Part shown: positions 25,823 to 32,436 of the stretch, in pieces | Numbering within the stretch: the first letter of the stretch is position 1 | Layout of the letters: each line of letters starts with the position of its first letter | From: Pseudomonadales bacterium | GTDB lineage: Bacteria; Pseudomonadota; Gammaproteobacteria; Pseudomonadales; DT-91 | Direction of reading: 5' to 3' | Assembly (NCBI GenBank): GCA_013215055.1 | Contig: JABSRQ010000055.1 | Span: forward strand, 1 to 32,436 | Length of the DNA stretch: 32,436 nucleotides | Notes under the pieces: model-generated | Told to the model about the DNA's origin: nothing | The model's input: only the letters and a program-made list of their open reading frames with translations | Databases searched by the model: none | Translations under genes and position numbers: made by a program

Positions 25823-26419
25823 CTAGCTACTTATCCAGCCGACGCGCCTTGCCCATTCTTCTGCCTGGCGTCTGTGTTGCTTGAAGTCCTGTGGCTGGAC
25901 ACCACTTTCTTGCTGTAGTTCTTGTTTATGCTTTTGCAGGGCTTCTTCGATGGTCTCAAGGCCCAGGGCCTTTCTTTTAAGGTTGGCCTGAGACCTGTCT
26001 TTTACATTAACCACTAATTCACCGGATTCGTCCCAGTCAAAGAAGAGTCCATATTCCTGGACCTGGCCTTGATTAAAAAGAATGCAGTCTTGCAAACAGG
26101 CTTGATGCAATGGCAGCGCCTCACCAGCGACAACGGCAGGTTTAATGTATTTGAGAAAATGTTGCATCAAGGCGGGTTTGTCGATGGCGGTTCTGGCTAT
26201 GCGAAAGGCTGCATTTGCTCCCTCTTTGCCAACCAGTGACTTGCCTGGCCAGCCATATTGTTTGATGATCTGCTCCAGGGCTTCGGCATTTTTGATGCGT
26301 AAGTCGACAAATATATCCGTGGCATCGCCATAACGCCGGCCATCCTCCGTCATCTCTTGCCATAAATGGGTTTCGGCTTGCATCATATCAATCAGTGTTT
26401 GGCGCAGTTCATGATTCAT
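25823..26419 (-). CDS. DUF6624-like protein
   Basis: A 198-residue cytosolic protein. The segment IIKQYGWPGKSLVGKEGANA, followed by AFRIARTA, matches the core of the DUF6624 family (x-G-W-P-x-x-S-x-V-G-x-x-G-A-x-A-A-W/F). A following QHF, LPLHQACLQDC and YGLFFDWDESGEL complete the usual layout. No catalytic role is known for the family. The C-terminal 50 residues are Gln/Glu/Lys-rich and probably helical, ending in EEWARRVGW. I start at the ATG at 26417-26419, with AGGGA nine bases upstream; an ATG at 26461 would overlap the upstream ceramidase stub. Its job is unknown. Confidence 0.75.
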   Translation of the reverse strand: MNHELRQTLIDMMQAETHLWQEMTEDGRRYGDATDIFVDLRIKNAEALEQIIKQYGWPGKSLVGKEGANAAFRIARTAIDKPALMQHFLKYIKPAVVAGEALPLHQACLQDCILFNQGQVQEYGLFFDWDESGELVVNVKDRSQANLKRKALGLETIEEALQKHKQELQQESGVQPQDFKQHRRQAEEWARRVGWISS

Positions 26420-26451
26420 CGGTATTCGTCCCTGACTTGTTGTATTGACGG

Positions 26452-26757
26452 TTAGTGGCATTGTCGCCGCGGGTAATAAAACAGCAATACGATTAAACCC
26501 AGCGCGGCTGCCAGGTGTTTTATGCTGTGGCCACTGATAAATCCTAACATGTTATATACACCGCCATAAAAATGCTCAAATAGCTTGGCTACAAGATAGG
26601 CCAGCATCATGGCCCAGTAGGCATGACTGTGGCTGCAGCATGATGTAAAACAAAGAAGTATCACCGGTATGACCAGCATGGGGAAAAACTGCACCAGCAG
26701 GTAATACCTCAGATCCCCTGGCCTCAAACATCTGGATAACAGCAGGAGTTGACACAA
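26452..26757 (-). pseudogene. C-terminal stub of an alkaline-ceramidase-like membrane protein
   Basis: About 100 codons read GDLRYYLLVQFFPMLVIPVI, then an aromatic/hydrophobic segment, AYLVAKLFEHFYGGVYNML and GHSIKHLAAALG. This matches the last third of seven-TM alkaline-ceramidase / CREST-like proteins, including the SGHSxKHLxAA histidine motif. The upstream TMs, with their own metal-ligand residues, are missing. The only start is a TTG, and the 5' side runs straight into a 96-bp palindrome (26741-26836). It is therefore very probably a truncated, inactive gene. Three or so TM segments remain. Confidence 0.65.
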
Positions 26758-26836
26758 AGCGTGCTTCCGAGATAATCATTTCAGTCTAATGGTTATCCTT
26801 AGGCTGGAAGCCGGTGATGTGTCAACTCCGGCTGCT
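26741..26836. repeat. 96-bp imperfect palindromic element
   Basis: Nested arms line up around a seven-base centre (26781-26787). AGCAGGAGTTGACACA (26741-26756) pairs with 26818-26836, where the right arm has three extra bases; GCTTCC (26763-26768) pairs with GGAAGC (26806-26811); and GATAATCATT (26771-26780) pairs with AATGGTTATC (26788-26797) with one mismatch. Short unpaired bulges separate the arms. The element lies exactly at the broken 5' end of the ceramidase-like stub. It may be a MITE-like or REP-like mobile element, or a structured RNA. Confidence 0.7.
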
Positions 26837-27291
26837 GGCTGTTCCCTAAATAAATGCAATACCGACAGTGAGGCTAAACCAGCCATAGAGTATAAGTCAT
26901 ATAACCTCGATTCATTATGGGTATAAGTAACATAAGCGGCGTTTCTAATGCATTGGTTGTGTATGAATCCGCCGCCCAGTATTGCCTAGCAGTGTAAATT
27001 CGAGAGATCAAAACCTTAATGCACTAACAATGTTTACTTGTTAGATCGTTATTATCTATCAAATATTGATCAGGCAGAGAGGTTGGGCATTTCGTATTAT
27101 GAAGTACGGCTTTAGGGAAAATTCAGTTTATTGAAAGAGCCGTATTGTATGTATGAGCTTGTAACGATATTTATCCCAGGCAGGAAGTGCCACAACTTAA
27201 ATAGGGAGCAAACGATATTTCTATTCGCAGCTCCCGCTTAATATATATTTCCAAAACTCAGATAAGGATCTGTAATTTGGATGCTAAGCCA
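26837..27291. other. Intergenic region with two repeat copies
   Basis: 455 bases without a supported gene. Two adjacent copies of the dispersed repeat occupy 26884-26946. Near 27200, GGGAGC and GCTCCC flank about 20 bases and may form a weak transcription stop for the minus-strand kelch-like gene, without a good T tract. Confidence 0.5.
26884..26946 (+). repeat. Dispersed repeat, copies B1 and B2
   Basis: B1 reads GAGTATAAGT, CAT, ATAACCTCGATTC. B2 starts 31 bases later and reads GGGTATAAGT, AAC, ATAAGCGGCGTTTC. Both align with copy A at 23969-24006, which has a longer spacer. All three are on the plus strand in the same direction and fall in intergenic DNA. Confidence 0.6.
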
Positions 27292-30200
27292 TTAATTATT
27301 CTGTATGGAACTAGAATAATCAATACGCTGAATATCTGCTCTGCGCCACTGCAAGCCATCATCAGATGACCAAACGTCATTTTTGTGGCCAAAACGAGCC
27401 CCACCGATAAGCCAGATTCTATTGTCAAAAGTTGTTAGAGCAGGGGCAAACCTCTGAGGGAAAACTGCATCAGTCACACGTTGTTGCCAGTTAGTACCAT
27501 CGGTTGACGTCCATATGTCATTTTTATGTGAAGGCCCATCAAGGCCACCAAATAACCAAAGTTTATTGTCAAAGCTAATTATGCGAAAAAACTCACGGCG
27601 TAATAAACTGACGTAACTCGATTCCTCTATCCAATTAACGCCATCAACAGAGCTCCAAACATCGTTATAGATTTCTTTACTGATACCACTGCCGGGGTAG
27701 ATAAATCCACCTATAACCCAAAGCTTTGCGTCATGGACAACAACTTGATGCTGATGTCTTCCTGCAAAGGGGGCATGTTCAAGCTCTAGTATCCACGTTT
27801 TTCCATCAACAGACGACCAGACATCGTTCTGGTTAATACCATCCACATCGCGACCGCCAATTAACCATAACTTATCAGCAAACACTTTAACTTGATGTTC
27901 ACGACGCCCACTAAATGCAGCTTCAGCAATTTCTAAATTCCAAGTGATACCATCAGCTGAAGACCAGACATCATTTTTACTTTTGTAGCTTGAGGAATCA
28001 CTGCCGCCAATAAGCCATAACTTATCTTTAAAATTGACCAGCTGATGATCTTCTCTAGCAAATGGTGCATCGCTAGTGAGCTCATTCCATATAACACCAT
28101 CACTAGATGACCAAGCATCATTGATGCTGTTATTTAGCTGATTTTCTCCAGAAACAACAAAGAGTTGATTATTTAATGTTGCAACTTGATGGCGAAGACG
28201 TCCTGAAAAGCGCTTTGAATCCCAAATGGGTCTTTTCCAATTAACGATGTCTTTTGAAAACCAAAGTGAATTATGTGGGTTAGCATAGCTATTGTTATTG
28301 CCGCCTATGGTCCACATGCTATTTTGAAAGTTTATAATCTCAAAATTTCTGAAATGTTCAGCATAATCACTGCTGCGTCCCTCTACAGTCCAATTTAATC
28401 CATCAGTGCTAGACCATATCCTTGTATTTCTAGAAATGTACGTGGTGTTTCCTGATTTTTGGGCTTGAACACCGCCTAACAACCATAGCTTTCCGTCATA
28501 CTCAAACGCGCGATGGCCTTCTAGCTGCCCGGTAGAACCATAACCTTGAAAGACGTTATCATTTATCAGTGACCAATCACGGCCATTATCAGATGACCAT
28601 ACTTCAACTTGCAGTGCATCAGCTGTGTTTTCAACACGCCCGCCGATCAGCCATAATTGATTATTGAAAACGAATACTTGATGTGAACTTCTCTCTAGGA
28701 AGTTAGCGGCAGCAGTTTCTTGCTGCCATTCAATCCCATCAACAGTTGACCAAATATCGCTTTTGGCTCCTTGTTGATCAATGCCTCCAATTAACCAAAG
28801 TCGGTTATTAAACACAGCTAATTGGTGATTTCTTCTTGGGCTAAAAGGTGCAGAATCTGTTTTCAAACCCCAGCTAAGGCCATCTGATGAGGCCCATACA
28901 TCATTTTTTAATCCTGCATCAGAGTTGCCCGCAATCACCCACATCTGGTTGTTAAAAACAATGGCTTGATGCTCTTCTCTGCCACTGAAACGAGTTTGAG
29001 CTGCTGCCTGTGTCCAATGTTCACCTGTCTTTGAATACCAGATATCATTATCGAGATGGTGCTGGTTGGCGTAGGCAGTTTTCCCGCCAATGATCCATAT
29101 TTTATCTTGAAAGCTTAGTAATTGGTGATTGGCTCTGGATGTGAAATTCTTCCTAGATACATAATTATCCAAGCTGCTTTGATTCATAAAATCAAACGAA
29201 TAATAGGCATCACGGTATAGGTTTAATGCCGTGTCGGTGATGGTGACATCACTGATAACTTCTGATTGCCCATTAGTACAAGCAGCATAATTACTGATAT
29301 CACACTGTGATTCTGTGCTTCGATAGAAAGTATAAGATTGGGCAGAACTAGGGAAATCTATTAGCGTATCAGATTCTCCAACCCAAGCGCTGTAATACAT
29401 AGGCACAGAAAATGGAGCCACAACTAAAGTGTTTGAAACATAACCTGCTGTATCAACCACATGGATTGAACAGTCTTCAATATAACCAAAATCCAAGTGA
29501 TTAAATTGTATGGTATTTGTTCCGATCTTAGCTTGGAGCAGGGGAGAAACACAGCTGCCTGAATACTGAATTTCTCCTGCTTCATCGCTGGAGAAAATGA
29601 GTGATGGCGTATGCGAGTAGTTAAGCCCAGATGAATTTATAAATGCAATCACGGGAGCTACTGTGTCAACAATAACAAAGGCTGATAATAGTAATTCATT
29701 TGAATTATTCCCAGCTGAATCACGTAGGCTTAAACGGCAATTGTTATATTCACCATACTGCAAATCTTCAAGCAGAATGGTATTTTCACCTTTGATGGCC
29801 GAAGACTGTTTTGAATGACAGCCGCCAGAAAAAATAAGGGTGCCGGGTTCTGTCGACATAAACGAATAGCTTGCACTTTGTGAATTCTCTATCACACTCA
29901 CTGCCGCTGTTTCTTCCAGCTCGGGAGATATAGCATCAATGGAGTTGGTAGTGATGCCCCACTCGATCTTGTAATTACCTTCTGCATCCGTGAACTTAAT
30001 ACCACAGGTGATACGGCTATTGTCACCCGGCAAATCGAGAGTAAGGCTATTTTCCCCTGCTATAAACGATAATTTCTGACCATTACAGTCCTGATCTGCA
30101 AGTAAGATTCCAGGTTTATCACTATAAAAATGTATTGTAGGCCAATGACTACTAAGACCGTCAATGACCTCAATTTCGGGTATCGTGGACACAGTGTCAA

Positions 30201-30618
30201 TGATAGACAAAGGCTTGATACTTAAGACACTAGATTCGTTACCTGAGTCATCAATAACAAATAATCCACACGTTTCAAAGCTGCCTTGATCAAGACTGGT
30301 AATAGTGATGACATTTTCTCCTTTAATCGCTTTATCATCACTGCCTTTACATTGGCCTATGTATGCAATATCCCCTTTTAGATTACTGTTAAATTTAAAA
30401 ACAGTATCTAACCCAGACTGCCCAAGCTTAGGTTCTTCAGTCGTGGTAATAATTGGAATTAATTGCTTATTGTCCTCAATGTCCGGTAAGGGGGTATCAA
30501 GCCCAGGTTTTTCTTCAGTAAGCAGTGATGCATTTCCTGCATTATCGGAACCACCGTCACCACAGGCGCTAAGTAATAAAATTATGACTATCAGAAAATG
30601 AACGTGTAAGTTGAACAT
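27292..30618 (-). CDS. Giant lipoprotein with Ig-like domains and 12 kelch-like repeats
   Basis: 1,108 residues. I start at the ATG at 30616-30618 because it gives a short signal peptide with lipobox LSAC (Cys19) and has AAGGAA upstream; an in-frame ATG at 30696 would put 26 odd residues first. After the tether come four or five beta-sandwich-like units (about 55-430), each with a pair of cysteines and a DxxGNxS-type turn (CGLFVIDDSGNES, CRLSLRDSAGNNS). From about 490 to the end there are 12 repeats of about 46-55 residues with the pattern HQ-x5-(N/D)xxLW(L/V)IGG, then DVWSSxDGxxW, then a spacer ending in a (S/A)GRR-like turn. That is enough for two six-bladed or one larger propeller. Such proteins are surface or periplasmic and often bind glycans or proteins; the ligand is unknown. 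Confidence 0.82.
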   Translation of the reverse strand: MFNLHVHFLIVIILLLSACGDGGSDNAGNASLLTEEKPGLDTPLPDIEDNKQLIPIITTTEEPKLGQSGLDTVFKFNSNLKGDIAYIGQCKGSDDKAIKGENVITITSLDQGSFETCGLFVIDDSGNESSVLSIKPLSIIDTVSTIPEIEVIDGLSSHWPTIHFYSDKPGILLADQDCNGQKLSFIAGENSLTLDLPGDNSRITCGIKFTDAEGNYKIEWGITTNSIDAISPELEETAAVSVIENSQSASYSFMSTEPGTLIFSGGCHSKQSSAIKGENTILLEDLQYGEYNNCRLSLRDSAGNNSNELLLSAFVIVDTVAPVIAFINSSGLNYSHTPSLIFSSDEAGEIQYSGSCVSPLLQAKIGTNTIQFNHLDFGYIEDCSIHVVDTAGYVSNTLVVAPFSVPMYYSAWVGESDTLIDFPSSAQSYTFYRSTESQCDISNYAACTNGQSEVISDVTITDTALNLYRDAYYSFDFMNQSSLDNYVSRKNFTSRANHQLLSFQDKIWIIGGKTAYANQHHLDNDIWYSKTGEHWTQAAAQTRFSGREEHQAIVFNNQMWVIAGNSDAGLKNDVWASSDGLSWGLKTDSAPFSPRRNHQLAVFNNRLWLIGGIDQQGAKSDIWSTVDGIEWQQETAAANFLERSSHQVFVFNNQLWLIGGRVENTADALQVEVWSSDNGRDWSLINDNVFQGYGSTGQLEGHRAFEYDGKLWLLGGVQAQKSGNTTYISRNTRIWSSTDGLNWTVEGRSSDYAEHFRNFEIINFQNSMWTIGGNNNSYANPHNSLWFSKDIVNWKRPIWDSKRFSGRLRHQVATLNNQLFVVSGENQLNNSINDAWSSSDGVIWNELTSDAPFAREDHQLVNFKDKLWLIGGSDSSSYKSKNDVWSSADGITWNLEIAEAAFSGRREHQVKVFADKLWLIGGRDVDGINQNDVWSSVDGKTWILELEHAPFAGRHQHQVVVHDAKLWVIGGFIYPGSGISKEIYNDVWSSVDGVNWIEESSYVSLLRREFFRIISFDNKLWLFGGLDGPSHKNDIWTSTDGTNWQQRVTDAVFPQRFAPALTTFDNRIWLIGGARFGHKNDVWSSDDGLQWRRADIQRIDYSSSIQNN

Positions 30619-31329
30619 GGGGTTCCTTGTATAAAAATCAGGGGCTATTCCATTATGATATTGTTTGAAATTGACAGTGTTAAAAAAGCCAAACAAACCT
30701 ATGTGTTATCTGAAAACTAGCGACGAGATAATTGTATGTTTCAATATCTAACGGTTTTTTTATTAGGTGGGCAATTGTAAGCGTCCAAGGCATAAGTAAA
30801 CACCTTACTTATTGTTAATGTTAATAGTTTGAGGGGGGTATTCATACCCACCTAAATACGACGTTTAAAATTGAACTAGAAAGTGGCCATGGGCATCTCA
30901 GGATGCTGAAGTCTGGCAATCCGACCATGGCGCTTCATTTGATCTTGACGGGTGATATAACTCGACACAGTAAAAGCTAATCGGAAAGGCTGCTTTTCCT
31001 CTTTGCAGCCCCTCAATTTTACGTCTTGTCAGGATGCATTCAGTCTGGTTTTGACACTTTGGAGCCTAAGTTGGGCCATTCGTAGTAACAACTAACAGGA
31101 TTGATATGCTCGGCATTCGGTTAGGGCTCCAAAGTGTCAGAAACGGGCATTAAATTTGATTTATTCTAACTTTAATAGATGGATTGTAGCGAGGATAAGG
31201 CGGTCGTTCACGAATAAATAGACCTGAAGAAACATATTACTGAAAGGTGTTTACGCCAGGAAAGCGTCTAATTTAAAACGCCATTTATGTTATGATGCCA
31301 GAAATAATTTCAAACAGAGTAAGCAATCT
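30619..31329. other. Long divergent intergenic region between two lipoprotein genes
   Basis: 711 bases between divergently transcribed genes, without a supported ORF. It contains GGGTATTCATACCC (30836-30849), an AAGTAA/TTACTT pair (about 30793-30809), a GGCTGC/GCAGCC stem (30988-31010) and a strong inverted repeat at 31052-31139. GTAAACACC at about 30797 recurs inverted as GGTGTTTAC at about 31246, bracketing some 450 bases. That could mark the edges of an inserted non-coding element. Confidence 0.55.
31052..31139. repeat. 18/19-bp inverted repeat in the divergent intergenic region
   Basis: TGACACTTTGGAGCCTAA (31052-31069) is complementary to TTAGGGCTCCAAAGTGTCA (31121-31139) with a one-base insertion in the right arm. 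The arms enclose 51 bases. No transposase lies inside. It could be a MITE-like remnant with terminal inverted repeats, or a long hairpin. Confidence 0.7.
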
Positions 31330-32271
31330 ATGGAATGGAAAACAGGCTGTTTGTCTTCCTCTCTTTTTATCATGACTTTTTGTGCAGGCTGTGCATTGGA
31401 CGATAACGAAGATGATGTTACTCAACAATGTCTGGAAAACTCAAGCAATCCGAAAAAGTTAAAAGAAGTAGTGGAAAATAAATCATCGACGGAAAATGGC
31501 CTCATATTCTGGAGCTCACAATCTTTATACAATGCCAACGGCGACATATTAGAAATACACTATGATTCCGGTGCCGATGGCGATACGGATTCGCTTACCA
31601 CCTATAGCTATGATCAGAACGGAAGTGTGTTGAGTATATTAAGGGAAGATGCTGATGGCCATATTCATGGTTTAGATACAATGACCTATGATGATCGTGG
31701 AAATCGACTATCACTCACTGCTGAAGACTTTTATGGTACAGAAGTTTATCGCAGTATTTATACTTATGAGTACGATAGCCATGATTTGCTCATAAGTAGT
31801 CAGACAATAGATGATTCATCTGGTTTCGCTGAAAGAAATACTAGCTTTATCTATGATGCTAAAGGCAATAAATTATCTGAATCCATAGATATGGATGCGG
31901 ATGGCAGTCCAGAGAGGGTAATAACTTATAAAAATGATGTTGGTGGAAGGCCATTAACGCGCAGTATTTTTTCTAATTCTTCTGATGCGGTCATACAAAT
32001 CGGTTATTTCTCTTATGATAGTGCTGGAAACCTTATCACTCAAACTTTTGACCACCTTGCAGATGGTAGCATTGATACTATTTATACTCGGCAATTTGAT
32101 AGTTGTGGACGACTGTTAAAAATCGAATATGACGATGATGGAGATGGCATAGCAGACGAGATTATCTCTGAAAGTTACGATAGATTTGGCAATAATTTAA
32201 CTACAAAATGGGACTTTGATGCCGACGGTGTAACAGATAGTTTTACCACTTATATCAACACTTACTGGTAA
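31330..32271 (+). CDS. Lipoprotein with YD-type repeats and Asp-rich loops
   Basis: 313 residues. A signal peptide ends with a lipobox-like CAGC (Cys21), followed by an acidic tether (LDDNEDD). From about residue 60 onward, six to seven tandem repeats of roughly 35-38 residues carry the RHS/YD pattern: YDQNGSVLSI, YDDRGNRLSL, YDAKGNKLSE, YDSAGNLIT, FDSCGRLLKI, YDRFGNNLTT. Each is followed by an acidic loop such as DADGH, DMDADGSPE, DDDGDGIADE or DADGVTDS, resembling calcium-binding D-x-D-x-D-G loops. It is much shorter than RHS toxins, has no RHS core and no C-terminal toxin domain. The ATG has only a weak ribosome site. It is divergent from the kelch-like lipoprotein. After the stop, GCCAA/TTGGC can form a small stem without a T tract. 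Confidence 0.78.
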   Translation: MEWKTGCLSSSLFIMTFCAGCALDDNEDDVTQQCLENSSNPKKLKEVVENKSSTENGLIFWSSQSLYNANGDILEIHYDSGADGDTDSLTTYSYDQNGSVLSILREDADGHIHGLDTMTYDDRGNRLSLTAEDFYGTEVYRSIYTYEYDSHDLLISSQTIDDSSGFAERNTSFIYDAKGNKLSESIDMDADGSPERVITYKNDVGGRPLTRSIFSNSSDAVIQIGYFSYDSAGNLITQTFDHLADGSIDTIYTRQFDSCGRLLKIEYDDDGDGIADEIISESYDRFGNNLTTKWDFDADGVTDSFTTYINTYW

Positions 32272-32371
32272 ATAGCCAAGCTATTGTTGGCATAACTTCT
32301 GTAGCCTGCCTTTTAAGTTTATCCGTTTTGACAAACTCTGCGTCTATATGAATAGAAAGTTTGACCGGCTG

Positions 32372-32396
32372 GTTTTGACACAGGCTGTGTGAAAAC
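32372..32396. repeat. 25-base imperfect palindrome near the window end
   Basis: GTTTTGACACAGGC followed by TGTGTGAAAAC forms two stacked stems (GTTTT/AAAAC and ACACA/TGTGT) with a G-G mismatch between them and a three-base loop. The 13 bases CTGGTTTTGACAC at 32369-32381 also occur at 31045-31057. It may be the end of an insertion sequence lying mostly outside the window. Confidence 0.4.
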
Positions 32397-32436
32397 GTTA
32401 TTTCATAATTTATTTTCGTGCGGACAGTTCCCTGCT

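Noticed and set aside
26576..26779. 67-codon minus-strand frame overlapping the ceramidase-like stub
   Set aside because: It is an out-of-frame shadow of the hydrophobic frame that carries the recognisable SGHSIKH motif.
19906..26900. Chromosomal integron cassette array
   Set aside because: Orphan genes and hairpins invite the idea, but I found no GTTRRRY/RYYYAAC attC-like pairs, the genes are in mixed orientations and no integrase is seen.
31330..32271. RHS polymorphic toxin
   Set aside because: It has YD repeats but lacks the RHS core motif, the length and any C-terminal toxin domain, and no immunity gene follows within the window.

Overview
The window looks like chromosome from a gammaproteobacterium, probably marine and of moderate-to-low GC. 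The order tRNA-Ser(GCU) - csrA - lysC - alaS is a classic gammaproteobacterial neighbourhood. It carries a HinT / YcaR-like / M23 peptidase group upstream of alaS, a GreB gene, and a stand-alone single-chain glycine decarboxylase. No species can be named from the sequence alone.

Layout. Bases 1-463 have no confident gene but hold a 37-bp tandem duplication, two very short ORFs with good ribosome sites, and a 21-bp-arm hairpin downstream of the tRNA. Bases 464-6725 are a minus-strand housekeeping block, in transcription order: M23 peptidase, Trm112/YcaR-like protein, HinT, alaS, a strong terminator, lysC, csrA, tRNA-Ser. greB is divergent at 6880. Bases 7394-16862 are again all minus strand, in transcription order: Nudix hydrolase, SLC13-type anion/Na+ symporter, thiolase-like enzyme, AraC-type regulator, MMPL/RND exporter, its periplasmic LolA-like partner, and a membrane-anchored M20 peptidase. 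The exporter and the LolA-like protein are 15 bases apart and form an obvious pair. gcvP is divergent from the Nudix gene and ends in a clear terminator at about 20 kb.

From about 20.1 kb to the end the character changes to an accessory region. It begins with two truncated genes fused tail to tail at one breakpoint: a winged-helix-like orphan protein, and the C-terminus of a helicase/REase of the kind found in defence islands. Three large secreted lipoproteins follow, built from beta-propeller-like, kelch-like and YD-type repeats. Between them lie a DUF6273-like protein, a DUF6624-like protein, the C-terminal stub of an alkaline-ceramidase-like membrane protein, a probable IS91-type transposase remnant, and unusually many inverted and dispersed repeats. 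Intergenic spaces here are 450-700 bases, compared with 2-150 bases in most of the first 20 kb.

How it fits together. The first 20 kb are core functions: translation, aspartate-family amino acids, post-transcriptional control, elongation rescue and glycine cleavage. They include one plausible envelope or lipid-handling cluster (thiolase-like, AraC, MMPL, LolA-like). The last 12 kb look like a region of repeated insertion and deletion that now carries cell-surface lipoproteins of unknown role. I see no intact, convincing new multi-gene system. The best leads are the repeat-built lipoproteins, the 96-bp palindromic element next to the broken ceramidase gene, the dispersed repeat that brackets the DUF6273/DUF6624 segment, and the tRNA-Ser acceptor-stem mismatch.
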